Made by a program: the position numbers and the translations under genes. Below are positions 8,706 through 19,971 of a stretch of DNA of 64,000 nt, piece by piece. Numbering within the stretch: position 1 is the stretch's first letter; the number at the start of each line of letters is the position of its first letter. A model generated the notes under the pieces. That model worked only from the letters and a program-made list of their open reading frames with translations, did no database searches and had not been told where the DNA came from. The stretch is from contig NZ_JAAIVF010000005.1 of NCBI RefSeq assembly GCF_029589495.1, forward strand, positions 124,001 to 188,000, read 5' to 3'. The stretch comes from Speluncibacter jeojiensis (GTDB lineage Bacteria; Actinomycetota; Actinomycetes; Mycobacteriales; Mycobacteriaceae).

Positions 8706-8794
8706 CGCCTGGCATGGCCGCCGGGATGCGCGTAGCCCCTGGTGTGTGACCAGATCATTCATGGTTCCGGCGTCGATGAGCCGGAGTGGCCGAT

Positions 8795-8811
8795 ATTGGC
8801 AAGTCACCAAT
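8795..8811. promoter_or_regulatory. Candidate operator 2, ATTGG-N7-CCAAT
   Basis: ATTGGCAAGTCACCAAT repeats the architecture of operator 1 (same five outer bases on each side, same 17-bp length). It sits just upstream of the GGAGGA ribosome-binding site at 8815-8820 of the acyl-CoA dehydrogenase gene, so binding could act as a roadblock or as the second contact of a DNA loop. Confidence 0.55.
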
Positions 8812-8826
8812 TACGGAGGAACTTCG

Positions 8827-9993
8827 ATGGCGAGCAGTGTCTGCGATCCGCAGGTGGACGACGCGACGGTGTCTGAGTTGCGGGAGCTGGCCGAGACCGC
8901 CCGCGGCTTCTTCGAGAAGGAGGTGACACCGCACCGGGAGCGGTTCGCCGCGCAGGGTTTCCCGGATCGCAAGTGCTACGAGCGGGCGGGCGACCTGGGC
9001 CTGCTCTGCATGTCGGTCCCCGAAGAGTACGGCGGTGGCGGAGGCACCTTCGCCCACGAGGCGGTGCTGTTCACCGAGCAGGTCAGGGCCGGCGACTCGG
9101 CACTGCAGCTCGGTGTGCACACCGGGATCGTGCCGCACTACCTGATGGCGTATGCCTCGCACCAGAACAAGCTCCGGTGGTTGCCCAAGCTCGCCTCCGG
9201 TGAGTGGGTCGGCGCGATCGCGATGACCGAACCCGGAACCGGGTCGGACCTGCAGAACATCGCCACCAAGGCAGTCAAGGACGGCGACGACTATGTGATC
9301 ACCGGCGCCAAGACGTTCATCTCCAACGGGCGCAACTGCGACTTGCTGATCATCGCGGTCAAGACCGACCCGGGACAGGGCGCGAAGGGCGTGTCCCTCG
9401 TGGTCGCGGAGGTCTCCGACGACACCCCCGGATTCGAGCGTGGTCGGCTGCTCAAGAAGGTCGGCCAGAGGGGGCAGGACACCACCGAGTTGTTCTTCGA
9501 GGGCCTGCGGGTACCGCAGGCAAACCTGCTCGGATCGGCTGAGGGACAAGGCTTCTTCCAGTTGATGGAGCAGCTGCCGCAGGAGCGGTTGATCTGCGGG
9601 GTCGCGGCCGCGGCGGCCATCGAGACCGCCGTCGGTGAGACGCTGCGATACGTCAAGGAGCGCCAGGCCTTCGGCAAGCCGCTGTTCGCGCTGCAGAACA
9701 CGCGGTTCGAGCTCGCCGAGTGCGCGACGCTCGCGCGCGTCGCCCGCACCTTCGTCGACGACGCAGTCGCCAAGCACCTGCGCGGTGAGCTCGACGTCCC
9801 GACCGCCGCAATGGTCAAGTACTGGACCACCGAGCAGCAGACCCAGGTGGTCGATCGCTGCGTCCAGCTCCACGGTGGCTACGGCTACATGGACGAGTAC
9901 CCGATCTCCCGGATGTGGATCGACGGCCGCATCTCCCGCATCTACGCCGGCGCCAACGAGGTCATGAAGGACCTCATCGCGCGCTCCCTCTGA
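8827..9993 (+). CDS. Acyl-CoA dehydrogenase, long-chain/isovaleryl type
   Basis: The 388-residue flavoenzyme catalyses alpha,beta-dehydrogenation of an acyl-CoA. MTEPGTGSDL and GYGYMDEYPI are family signatures. The usual medium-chain catalytic glutamate position (YEGT) is replaced by YAGAN. LPQERL supplies E253, matching the base position of long-chain and isovaleryl-CoA dehydrogenases. The ATG at 8827 has GGAGGA six bases upstream; an in-frame start at 8536 would run through the promoter region and is rejected. It is the first gene of the plus-strand operon with the thiolase and FadB-type genes. Confidence 0.9.
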   Translation: MASSVCDPQVDDATVSELRELAETARGFFEKEVTPHRERFAAQGFPDRKCYERAGDLGLLCMSVPEEYGGGGGTFAHEAVLFTEQVRAGDSALQLGVHTGIVPHYLMAYASHQNKLRWLPKLASGEWVGAIAMTEPGTGSDLQNIATKAVKDGDDYVITGAKTFISNGRNCDLLIIAVKTDPGQGAKGVSLVVAEVSDDTPGFERGRLLKKVGQRGQDTTELFFEGLRVPQANLLGSAEGQGFFQLMEQLPQERLICGVAAAAAIETAVGETLRYVKERQAFGKPLFALQNTRFELAECATLARVARTFVDDAVAKHLRGELDVPTAAMVKYWTTEQQTQVVDRCVQLHGGYGYMDEYPISRMWIDGRISRIYAGANEVMKDLIARSL

Positions 9994-10020
9994 CCGAACA
10001 TGAACGCGGAAAGCAGGAAC

Positions 10021-11232
<1,212 letters not shown>

Positions 11233-11260
11233 GCGTCCCACCCGGACAAGGAGAACGAAC

Positions 11261-13426
11261 ATGGCAGACAACATGATTGCCTGGGACCTCGGCGCCGACC
11301 GCGTGCTGGTCCTGACGATCGACGACCCCTCGCAGGCCACCAACACGATGACCGAGGAGTTCGCGAGGGACCTGACCGCGACGGTCGACCGCCTCGAATC
11401 CGAGAAGGACACCTTCGACGGGGTCATCCTGACCTCCGGCAAGGACACCTTCTTCGCCGGTGGTGACCTCAACCTGCTGATGAACGCCGGCCCCGCGGAC
11501 GCGGAGTCGATCGCGGCCGGCCTCGACACCTACAAGGCGGCGTTCCGGCGCATCGAGACGCTCGGTAAGCCGGTCGTCGCGGCGATCAACGGCACCGCGC
11601 TCGGCGGAGGGTTCGAGATCGCCCTCGCCTGCCACCACCGCATCGCCCTCGAGGCGAAGGGCAGCCTGCTCGGCCTGCCCGAGGTGACGTTCGGCGTGCT
11701 GCCGGGTGCCGGCGGGGTCACCCGCACGGTGCGGTTGCTCGGCATCACCAACGCCGTGTTGAACGTGGTCGGGCAGGGCCAACGGATGAAGCCGGCCAAG
11801 GCGCTCGAGGTCGGCATCGTCGACGAGGTCGTCGCCGACCGGGAGGAGATGTTCGCACGGGCGCGCGCATGGATCGCCGCGAACCCCGACGCGGTGCAGC
11901 CGTGGGATGCAAAGGGGTACAAGATTCCGGGCGGCGGCCCGTCGAGCCCGGCGCTCACGGCCAACCTGCCCGCCTTCCCGGCGACCGTGCGCAAGCAGCT
12001 CAAGGGTGCGCCGATGCCGGCGCCCATCGCGGTGCTGTCGGCGGCGGTCGAGGGCGCGCAGGTCGACCTGGACACCGCGTTCGCGATCGAGACCCGCTAC
12101 TGCGCCAACCTGATCTGCGGCCAGGTCTCGACGAACATGATCAAGTCACTTTTCTTCGACCTGAACAGCATCAACAAGGGGGCCTCGCGCCCGGCGGGCT
12201 TCGCGCGTCGCAAGGCCGAGAAGGTCGCCGTCCTGGGCGCCGGCATGATGGGCGCCGCGATCGCTTACGTCACCGCCGCGTCGGGCGCTCAGGTGGTGCT
12301 CCGCGACGTCAGCCTCGAGGCGGCCGAGCGCGGCAAGGACTACTCGCGAGGCCTCCTGGACAAGGCGGTGGCCAAGGGCAGGATCACCCCGGCCAGGCGT
12401 GACGAGGTGCTCGGCCGAATCCTGGCCACCGACAACGTCACCGACGTCAAGGGCGCCGACTTCGTGGTCGAGGCGGTCTTCGAGGATCTGGAGCTGAAGA
12501 AGAAGGTCTTCGCGGAAGTCGAGCCGCTGCTCGCCGAGGACGCCCTCATCGCGACCAACACCTCGGCGCTGCCGCTGAGCGAGATGGTGACCGCGGTCGG
12601 TCGTCCCCGCGATTTCATCGGCCTGCACTTCTTCAGCCCGGTCGACAAGATGCCGTTGCTGGAGATCGTGGTCGGCGAGAACACCGGGGACGAGGCGCTG
12701 GCCCGCGCGTTCGATTTCGCCCAGCAGATCCGGAAGACCCCGATCGCGGTCAAGGACGTCTATGCGTTCTACGCCAACCGGGTGATCGCCCAGTTCGTCG
12801 ACCAGGCGGTGGCGATGCTGGCGGAGGGGGCACACCCGGCGAGCATCGAGCAGGCCACCACCCAGGCAGGCTTCCCGGTCGGCGCGTTGGCCCTGCTCGA
12901 CGAGGTCAACATGAAGACCACGTTGAAGATCCAGCGGGGGGCGATCGCGGCAGCCACGGCGGAGGGATCGACCTACGTCGAGACTCCGGGGACCCCGGTG
13001 CAGGAGCGGATGGTCGAGGAGTTCGACCGTCCGGGTCGGCTCGCCGGGCGCGGCTTCTACGACTACGCGCGGGACGGCTCCCGGCTCGGTCTCTGGGATG
13101 GCTTGCGCGAGCACTTCCACAAGCCGGAGGTCGAGATCCCGTTCGAGGACATGAAGGAACGGTTGCTGATCGCCGCCGCGCTGGAGGCCGCTCGTTGCGT
13201 CGAGGCCGGGGTCGTGCGCACCGTCGCGGATGCCAACATCGGTTCGCTGTTCGGGATCGGATTCCCGGCCTGGACCGGCGGTGCGATCCAGTACATCAAC
13301 CAGTACGACGGCGGACTGGGCGGATTCGCCGCGCGGGCCGACGATCTGCGCGCGAAGTACGGCGACCGGTTCGAGGTTCCCGAGTCGCTGCGCGAGATGG
13401 CCGCAGCCGGCAAGGACTTCGGCTGA
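11261..13426 (+). CDS. fadB: Multifunctional enoyl-CoA hydratase / 3-hydroxyacyl-CoA dehydrogenase
   Basis: The 721-residue fusion enzyme matches bacterial FadB in length and order. Residues 1 to about 190 are a crotonase fold with E119 (GGGFE) and E141 (GLPEV) at the catalytic positions. The NAD-binding motif [10 protein letters not shown] is at about 323-331, followed by the 3-hydroxyacyl-CoA dehydrogenase domains including [14 protein letters not shown]. It performs hydration and the second oxidation of beta-oxidation, between the acyl-CoA dehydrogenase and thiolase encoded upstream. A clear AAGGAGAACGA ribosome-binding site precedes the ATG. A strong hairpin follows the stop. Confidence 0.95.
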   Translation: MADNMIAWDLGADRVLVLTIDDPSQATNTMTEEFARDLTATVDRLESEKDTFDGVILTSGKDTFFAGGDLNLLMNAGPADAESIAAGLDTYKAAFRRIETLGKPVVAAINGTALGGGFEIALACHHRIALEAKGSLLGLPEVTFGVLPGAGGVTRTVRLLGITNAVLNVVGQGQRMKPAKALEVGIVDEVVADREEMFARARAWIAANPDAVQPWDAKGYKIPGGGPSSPALTANLPAFPATVRKQLKGAPMPAPIAVLSAAVEGAQVDLDTAFAIETRYCANLICGQVSTNMIKSLFFDLNSINKGASRPAGFARRKAEKVAVLGAGMMGAAIAYVTAASGAQVVLRDVSLEAAERGKDYSRGLLDKAVAKGRITPARRDEVLGRILATDNVTDVKGADFVVEAVFEDLELKKKVFAEVEPLLAEDALIATNTSALPLSEMVTAVGRPRDFIGLHFFSPVDKMPLLEIVVGENTGDEALARAFDFAQQIRKTPIAVKDVYAFYANRVIAQFVDQAVAMLAEGAHPASIEQATTQAGFPVGALALLDEVNMKTTLKIQRGAIAAATAEGSTYVETPGTPVQERMVEEFDRPGRLAGRGFYDYARDGSRLGLWDGLREHFHKPEVEIPFEDMKERLLIAAALEAARCVEAGVVRTVADANIGSLFGIGFPAWTGGAIQYINQYDGGLGGFAARADDLRAKYGDRFEVPESLREMAAAGKDFG

Positions 13427-13435
13427 CGACACCTC

Positions 13436-13475
13436 GTCCTCGCCGACGCGCGCCTCGGTGCGGGTCGGCGAGGAC
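13436..13475 (+). terminator. Hairpin terminator after the beta-oxidation operon
   Basis: GTCCTCGCCGAC (13436-13447) and GTCGGCGAGGAC (13464-13475) form a perfect 12-bp stem with a 16-base loop directly after the fadB stop. There is no T tract, as is common for actinobacterial terminators. Confidence 0.6.
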
Positions 13476-13498
13476 CAGGGGTGGGCTACGGTTCGATC

Positions 13499-14122
13499 AT
13501 GGCATCTGATGTTGCGCCGCGCCGGCAGCGATTGGAACCGGACGAGCGTCGAAAGCAGATCCTGGACTGCGCCATCCGGTTGTTCGGTGAGCGGCCCTAC
13601 GCGGATGTGTCGACCGTGGAACTGGCTCGGGAGGCCGGGGTCGCCCGGGGACTGATCAACCACTACTTCGGCACCAAGCGGGACCTCTACCTCGAGGTCG
13701 TCCGGGCGATGGTCATCGTGCCGCCGTCGGATCAGATGGTTCCGCCCGCTGGGAGCCTGCGCAAGAAGATCGACTGGTTCCTCGACTGGTTCCTCGACAT
13801 GGTCGGGCGGCACGGTCAGACCTGGCTCGCCGCGATCGGTGCGGAGGGCATCGCGAACGACGCTGAGGTCCAGTCCATTCTGGCCGAGGCCGACGACCTT
13901 GCGGCCGACCGTGTGCTGGCTGTCGTGGGCCTCGATCCAGGGGCGTCCGACGGTGCGCAGCTACAGGCGATGACCCGTGCCTACGGGGGTATGGTCAAGG
14001 CCGCTGTACGGGAATGGCTGGATCGAAAGACTCTGACACGCAGCGAAGTTCACATTTTGTTGCGGCAGACCCTGTTGGGTCTCGTCAAGGATGTGTACCC
14101 CAGGGTCGTCGGCGAAGAATAA
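13499..14122 (+). CDS. TetR-family transcriptional regulator
   Basis: The 207-residue protein starts at the ATG at 13499; an in-frame GTG at 13481 is the alternative. The N-terminal domain has ERRKQILDCAIRLFGE and a recognition-helix segment GVARGLINHYFGTKRDL. The C-terminal region is helical and would bind a ligand, probably an acyl-CoA given the genes on both sides. A 17-bp palindrome at 14193-14209, between this gene and the acyl-CoA ligase gene, is a candidate operator. It follows the terminator of the beta-oxidation operon, so it probably has its own promoter. Confidence 0.85.
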   Translation: MASDVAPRRQRLEPDERRKQILDCAIRLFGERPYADVSTVELAREAGVARGLINHYFGTKRDLYLEVVRAMVIVPPSDQMVPPAGSLRKKIDWFLDWFLDMVGRHGQTWLAAIGAEGIANDAEVQSILAEADDLAADRVLAVVGLDPGASDGAQLQAMTRAYGGMVKAAVREWLDRKTLTRSEVHILLRQTLLGLVKDVYPRVVGEE

Positions 14123-14192
14123 GGCCGTCGAAGCTATTGACAGGCTGACAACAGTGACCGACGATTGAGGTGCATTCGGCCGCAGCATGTCT

Positions 14193-14209
14193 CGATCGAC
14201 TTTCGATCG
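14193..14209. promoter_or_regulatory. 17-bp palindrome upstream of acyl-CoA ligase
   Basis: CGATCGA-CTT-TCGATCG is a perfect 7-3-7 inverted repeat 63 bases before the ligase ATG. A TTGACA hexamer at 14137-14142 may be the -35 of the same promoter, but no good -10 was seen. It may be a TetR operator for the regulator encoded just upstream. Confidence 0.4.
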
Positions 14210-14271
14210 GCGCCGGCCGGTGGGTCATCGTCCAAGCCCGTGTGCGGGCCGCGAAGCGACAGAGAGTCGAC

Positions 14272-15816
14272 ATGTACCTCACTCAGGGCCTTCATCGAGC
14301 CGTCCAGTCCACCCCCGACGCGGTGGCCACGATCTACGGCGACCGTCGCCGGACCTTCCGGGAGCACGTCGACCGTGTCGCGCGCCTGGCCGGGGCGCTG
14401 CGCGGCCTCGATGTGGAGCCCGGCGACCGCGTCGCCATCCTCTCGCTCAACAGTGATCGATATGCCGAGTATCTCGTCGCGGTGCCGTGGGCGGATCTGG
14501 TGCTCAATCCGGTGAACATCCGTTGGGCGCCACCGGAGATCGCATACTCGCTCAACGACTCGGACACCCGTGTCCTGCTGGTCGACGATGCGTTCGCGGC
14601 TGTGGTACCCCACCTGCGTGAGGCCTGCCCGAGCCTGGCGGCGATCATCCACTGCGGTGACGCGCCGACTCCCGAGGGGCTGCTCTCGTATGAGCAACTG
14701 GTGGCGGACAACGAGCCCGCGGAGGATGCGCGCCGAAGCGACGACGCGCTCGCCGGAATCTTCTACACCGGCGGCACCACGGGCTTCCCCAAGGGCGTCA
14801 TGCTCAGCCACACCAACATGGTCACCTCCGCGCTGGGGACCGTCGCGAGCGGTGAACTCCTCGGCTACGGCGCATCGATGTTGCACGTCGCCCCGATGTT
14901 CCACCTCGCGGATCTGGCCGCCTGGGCCGGGCAGGTGATGCTCGGCGGTCCGCACGTGATGGTGCCGTTCTTCGAGCCCGTCGCGGTCTTCGAGGCGATC
15001 GAGAAGCACCGTCCGACCGACGTGCTGATGGTTCCCACGATGGTCCAGATGCTCGTCGACCACCCCCGAATCGGGGAGTTCGATCTCTCCGCGATGCAGC
15101 GGATCCTCTACGGCGGATCGTCGATCAGCGAGGGACTGCTGACCCGCACGATGGAGCGCTTCCCGCACGTTCGGATGACCCAGGCCTACGGCATGACCGA
15201 GGCGGCGCCGGTCGTCGCGCTGCTGCTGCCCGACGATCACTACGGCAAGCGGCTCGGTTCGGGCGGGCAGGCGGCGCTGCACGCGGAGATCACGATTCTC
15301 GACGTGTCCGGTGCCGCCGTCCCGACCGGTACGGTCGGGGAGATCTGCACCCGCGGCGGCAACGTGATGCAGGGCTACTGGAACAGGCCGGAGGAGACGG
15401 CTGACGTACTCCGCGACGGGTGGTATCACACCGGGGACATGGGCTATCTCGACGAGGACGGATTCGTCTTCGTGGTCGACCGGCTCAAGGACATGATCGT
15501 CACCGGCGGCGAGAACGTGTACTCGGCCGAGGTGGAGAGTGCGCTGAGCAAGCACCAGGCAGTGCAGGCATCGGCGGTGATCGGCGTCCCGGACGAGAAC
15601 TGGGGCGAGCGGGTGCACGCGGTCGTCGTGCTCGCACCCGGAACCGAGACGACGGCGGAGGAGCTGACGGTGTTCTGCAAGCAGCACATCGCCGGGTACA
15701 AGGCTCCTCGCACCGTCGAGTTCGTCGACGCGCTGCCGATGTCGGGCGCGGGCAAGATCCTCAAGCGGGAACTGCGGACGAACCACGAGGGTCCGGCAGA
15801 GGCCCGGTCGATGTGA
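14272..15816 (+). CDS. Acyl-CoA ligase (AMP-forming, FadD type)
   Basis: The 514-residue enzyme activates a carboxylic acid to its CoA thioester through an acyl-adenylate. The ATP-binding loop is [11 protein letters not shown], followed by QAYGMTEAAPVV, the hinge region YHTGDMGYLDEDGFVFVVDR, and the C-terminal lysine in SGAGKILKRELR. The ATG at 14272 follows AGAGAG; earlier in-frame starts would add residues not expected in the family. It stands alone after a TetR gene. The acid substrate cannot be told from sequence, but the nearby beta-oxidation operon would take its product. Confidence 0.88.
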   Translation: MYLTQGLHRAVQSTPDAVATIYGDRRRTFREHVDRVARLAGALRGLDVEPGDRVAILSLNSDRYAEYLVAVPWADLVLNPVNIRWAPPEIAYSLNDSDTRVLLVDDAFAAVVPHLREACPSLAAIIHCGDAPTPEGLLSYEQLVADNEPAEDARRSDDALAGIFYTGGTTGFPKGVMLSHTNMVTSALGTVASGELLGYGASMLHVAPMFHLADLAAWAGQVMLGGPHVMVPFFEPVAVFEAIEKHRPTDVLMVPTMVQMLVDHPRIGEFDLSAMQRILYGGSSISEGLLTRTMERFPHVRMTQAYGMTEAAPVVALLLPDDHYGKRLGSGGQAALHAEITILDVSGAAVPTGTVGEICTRGGNVMQGYWNRPEETADVLRDGWYHTGDMGYLDEDGFVFVVDRLKDMIVTGGENVYSAEVESALSKHQAVQASAVIGVPDENWGERVHAVVVLAPGTETTAEELTVFCKQHIAGYKAPRTVEFVDALPMSGAGKILKRELRTNHEGPAEARSM

Positions 15817-15850
15817 CGGCCCGCGGGGCGGCAAGCGGTACCGTTCGCAA

Positions 15851-16240
15851 GTGCCGTCCCGTTCCGTCGCCGTCGATCCGGCCCAGGTGCGCGCCGCCGT
15901 TCTGGCGGTCGCGCAGTGGCTGCGTGACGAGACCACCCCGAAGCCGGCCCGGAGCGAACTCGCGGCGGCCGTGAGGCTGAGCGCACGGGCGCTCGCGCAG
16001 GCGGCACCGGGCTCGAGTGTGGAGGTGCGGGTGCCGCCGTTCGTCGCGGTGCAGTGCATCAAGGGGCCGCGGCACACCCGCGGCACCCCGCCGAACGTCG
16101 TGGAGACCGACCCGCGCAGCTGGCTGCTCATCGCGACCGGGCTGCTCACCTTCGCCGACGCGGCCGACCGGGGGTTGCTCAGCGCCTCCGGATCGCGGGC
16201 CCCCGAAGTGGCGCACTGGATGCCGCTGGTGCGCCCCTGA
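15851..16240 (+). CDS. SCP-like (sterol carrier family) protein, Rv0807-type
   Basis: The 129-residue product resembles the short bacterial sterol-carrier-like proteins (SCP_3) encoded beside purF in mycobacteria. The conserved core is VPPFVAVQCIKGPRHTRGTPPNVVETDP. Function is not established; a small hydrophobic ligand or an RNA-related role have both been suggested for this kind of protein, and the sequence does not decide. The start is a GTG at 15851. In M. tuberculosis the homologue directly precedes purF, whereas here an alcohol dehydrogenase and a lipoprotein gene lie between. Confidence 0.7.
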   Translation: MPSRSVAVDPAQVRAAVLAVAQWLRDETTPKPARSELAAAVRLSARALAQAAPGSSVEVRVPPFVAVQCIKGPRHTRGTPPNVVETDPRSWLLIATGLLTFADAADRGLLSASGSRAPEVAHWMPLVRP

Positions 16241-16265
16241 TCTGGCCGGGACTTCCCGCGACGGC

Positions 16266-16293
16266 GCTGGTTCGACGTTAGATTCGAACCAGC
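16266..16293. promoter_or_regulatory. Palindrome flanking the -10 of the alcohol dehydrogenase promoter
   Basis: GCTGGTTCGA (16266-16275) and TCGAACCAGC (16284-16293) form a perfect 10-bp inverted repeat with an 8-base centre. A TAGATT -10 hexamer spans 16279-16284, so a protein bound to this site would cover the promoter. No clear -35 is visible. Confidence 0.45.
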
Positions 16294-16313
16294 CGACGAG
16301 AAGAGGGGCGATC

Positions 16314-17357
16314 ATGGCCGAGACCATGCGGGCGGAGCGGTTTCACGCGGACACCGGCGAATACGGCATCGAGGACGTGCCGATTCCCGAACCCGGCCCC
16401 GGGGAGGTGCTGATCAAGGTCGCCTTCTGCGGCATCTGCCATTCGGACCTGAGCCTGATCGACGGGACGTTCCCGCGGATGCTGCCGGTGGTGACGCAGG
16501 GCCACGAGGCGTCGGGCACGATCGCGGAACTCGGCCCCGGTGTGACGGGCTGGAGCGAGGGCGACCGCGTCATCCCGGCGGCCGGCCGGCCCTGCATGGT
16601 GTGCCGCAACTGCCGGCGCGGCGCCTTCAACGACTGCCTGAACATCCAGCTGATGGCCTTCGCCTACGACGGCGCGTGGGCGGAGTATCACGTCGCGCAG
16701 GCGCCTGGGCTGACCAAGGTGCCGGACAATGTGCCGCTCGAGCAGGCGGCGATCCTCGCCGACGCGGTCTCGACGCCCTACGGTGCGGTCGTGCGCACCG
16801 GCAAGGTCGCGGTCGGCGAGACCGTCGGGGTGTGGGGTGTGGGCGGTATCGGCACCCACATCGTGCAGCTTGCGCGCCTCGTCGGTGCGGTGCCGATCAT
16901 CGCCGTCGACATCAACCCGGTCGTGCGCGAGCGCGCACTCGAGCTCGGCGCCGACCACGCCTTCGACTCCCGCGATCCCGACCTCGCGAAGAAGGTCGCC
17001 GAGGCCACCGACGGCCGGATGCTCGACGTGGCGTTCGACGCCGCGGGTCTCAAGGTGACCTTCGAGCAGGCGTTGGACTGCCTCGGGGTGGGCGGCCGGC
17101 TGATCTCGGTGGGCATGAGCGGGCAGGAGCCGGGTATCGGTTCGACTGCGGCACTGGGGTTGTCGCGCAGGCAGGTGTTCGGGCACCTGGGCTACAAGCC
17201 GGAGGACATCGGCACGTTGGCGGAACTGGTGTCCCGCGGCCGGCTCGACATATCCCGGTCGATCAGCGAGATCCTGCCGCTCGAACGCATCGCGGAGGGG
17301 ATCGAGAAGCTCGAGAACCACGTCGGCGACCCGATCCGGATCCTCGTGCAGCCCTGA
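16314..17357 (+). CDS. Zinc-dependent alcohol dehydrogenase (MDR family)
   Basis: The 347-residue enzyme has the catalytic zinc site in CGICHSD and GHEASG. The structural zinc site is a four-cysteine lobe, CMVCRNC plus C eight residues on. The NAD-binding motif is GVWGVGGIGTH. It would oxidise an alcohol to an aldehyde or ketone. AGAGGGG precedes the ATG at 16314; longer in-frame starts reach back through the upstream gene and are rejected. The promoter-flanking palindrome suggests dedicated control. The gene converges on a lipoprotein gene with a shared hairpin between them. Confidence 0.9.
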   Translation: MAETMRAERFHADTGEYGIEDVPIPEPGPGEVLIKVAFCGICHSDLSLIDGTFPRMLPVVTQGHEASGTIAELGPGVTGWSEGDRVIPAAGRPCMVCRNCRRGAFNDCLNIQLMAFAYDGAWAEYHVAQAPGLTKVPDNVPLEQAAILADAVSTPYGAVVRTGKVAVGETVGVWGVGGIGTHIVQLARLVGAVPIIAVDINPVVRERALELGADHAFDSRDPDLAKKVAEATDGRMLDVAFDAAGLKVTFEQALDCLGVGGRLISVGMSGQEPGIGSTAALGLSRRQVFGHLGYKPEDIGTLAELVSRGRLDISRSISEILPLERIAEGIEKLENHVGDPIRILVQP

Positions 17358-17365
17358 CGGCGCCG

Positions 17366-17393
17366 GTGGCGGACCGCGTGTCCGGTCCGCCAC
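17366..17393. terminator. Convergent terminator hairpin
   Basis: GTGGCGGACC (17366-17375) pairs perfectly with GGTCCGCCAC (17384-17393) around an 8-base loop. It lies between the convergent stops of the alcohol dehydrogenase and lipoprotein genes and can serve both. Confidence 0.65.
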
Positions 17394-17402
17394 GCGCGGG
17401 TA

Positions 17403-18008
17403 TCAGGCGGCGGCCGACGTGGTCCCGTCATCCTTCGACGTGCCACCGCCGCCGGCCTGCTCGGTGCCGTCGCCACCTTCGCCGTCCTTTTCGGTGTTCC
17501 CGCCGCTCTCCGAGGTCCCCGGGTCTGCTTCCGTCTCGTCCGGATCTTCGGTTGTCCCGCCGGACTTGTCGCCTTCCGACTCGGTGTCCTTGCCCTGACC
17601 GTCGGCGGGCTCTTCCTTCGTGGCGTCCTTGTCCGCGGGTTTCTCGGCCTCTGGTTTCTGGGTTTCGGGGTCTCCCGCCTCGGGCTGGGGCTCCGCCGCA
17701 GGCGGGTTCGCCTGCGGTGCGGGCGCCGGTGCCGGGGCGGGGGTGGGCGCCGCGGCAGGAGCGGCTCTGCCGTCGCCCGATCCGGAGGAATGCGCCGCCG
17801 GGCCGGATCCGCCCGAGTTCTGTGGGGCCTTCGCGGCTGTTCGCGGCGCCGGGGCCGGCGCAGCCGTCGTCGGACGAGGTGTCGTCGTGGTGGTGTGCAT
17901 CGCCGGGGTCATCGGGGTACCATCCTCGGCGCCGTCGCCGTCACCCCCGCAGGCCACCAGGCTCACCGCCGCCAGGGCGCCCGCGCACAGCAGTCCGATT
18001 CGCTTCAT
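17403..18008 (-). CDS. Predicted lipoprotein with Pro/Ala-rich and acidic low-complexity region
   Basis: The 201-residue product begins MKRIGLLCAGALAAVSLVAC, a lipoprotein signal with lipobox LVAC, so it should be anchored outside the cell membrane. The rest is low complexity: a Thr/Pro/Ala segment with repeated PAP, then a Glu/Asp/Lys/Gly-rich tail. No enzymatic domain is visible. The ATG at 18008 follows GAGGACGG. Much longer open frames on this strand pass through purF and are shadows. The gene is probably variable between species; a surface or cell-wall spacer role is only a guess. Confidence 0.7.
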   Translation of the reverse strand: MKRIGLLCAGALAAVSLVACGGDGDGAEDGTPMTPAMHTTTTTPRPTTAAPAPAPRTAAKAPQNSGGSGPAAHSSGSGDGRAAPAAAPTPAPAPAPAPQANPPAAEPQPEAGDPETQKPEAEKPADKDATKEEPADGQGKDTESEGDKSGGTTEDPDETEADPGTSESGGNTEKDGEGGDGTEQAGGGGTSKDDGTTSAAA

Positions 18009-18213
18009 TTCGCCGTCCTCGTTCGTCGGTCGAGCGGCCAGACCCCGACTGCCGGCCCCCATCGCGTGCAACAAATAGCAAAGCAACGCTAAGTAGATGG
18101 CCGGTCGACAGACAGGAAATCCACAGAAACCGAGACCGTTCGGTGATCTGGCTGGGCATCGGGGATCGATCGGCCCGGACATGACGTGGCGTGGCCCACA
18201 CTGCGACACCACG

Positions 18214-18219
18214 TAGACT
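18214..18219 (+). promoter_or_regulatory. Possible purF -10 hexamer
   Basis: TAGACT lies 38 bases before the purF GTG. The corresponding -35 is poor, so this is only a candidate. No purine riboswitch-like structure was recognised between here and the start. Confidence 0.3.
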
Positions 18220-18257
18220 GGGGGAGCCCCAACCCGCCCGAGAGGGAGCTCCCTGCG

Positions 18258-19874
<1,617 letters not shown>

Positions 19875-19892
19875 GGGTCGTCCCCGAGGTTG

Positions 19893-19956
19893 ATCGTCCG
19901 GACCATACCGGCGCGACCCGCATCGCGATAAGCTCAGGCTTACCGGTCCGGACGAT
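19893..19956. promoter_or_regulatory. Paired GTCCGGAC palindromes upstream of the SDR gene
   Basis: ATCGTCCGGACC (19893-19904) and GGTCCGGACGAT (19945-19956) are perfect reverse complements 40 bases apart. Each arm contains the self-palindrome GTCCGGAC. They may be two operator sites for one regulator or a long hairpin after purF. Confidence 0.4.
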
Positions 19957-19971
19957 GATGGGGTGGTTGCG

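Noticed and set aside
8536-8826. Upstream in-frame extension of the acyl-CoA dehydrogenase
   Set aside because: It would translate through the promoter and operator region; GGAGGA before 8827 and family length support the shorter protein.
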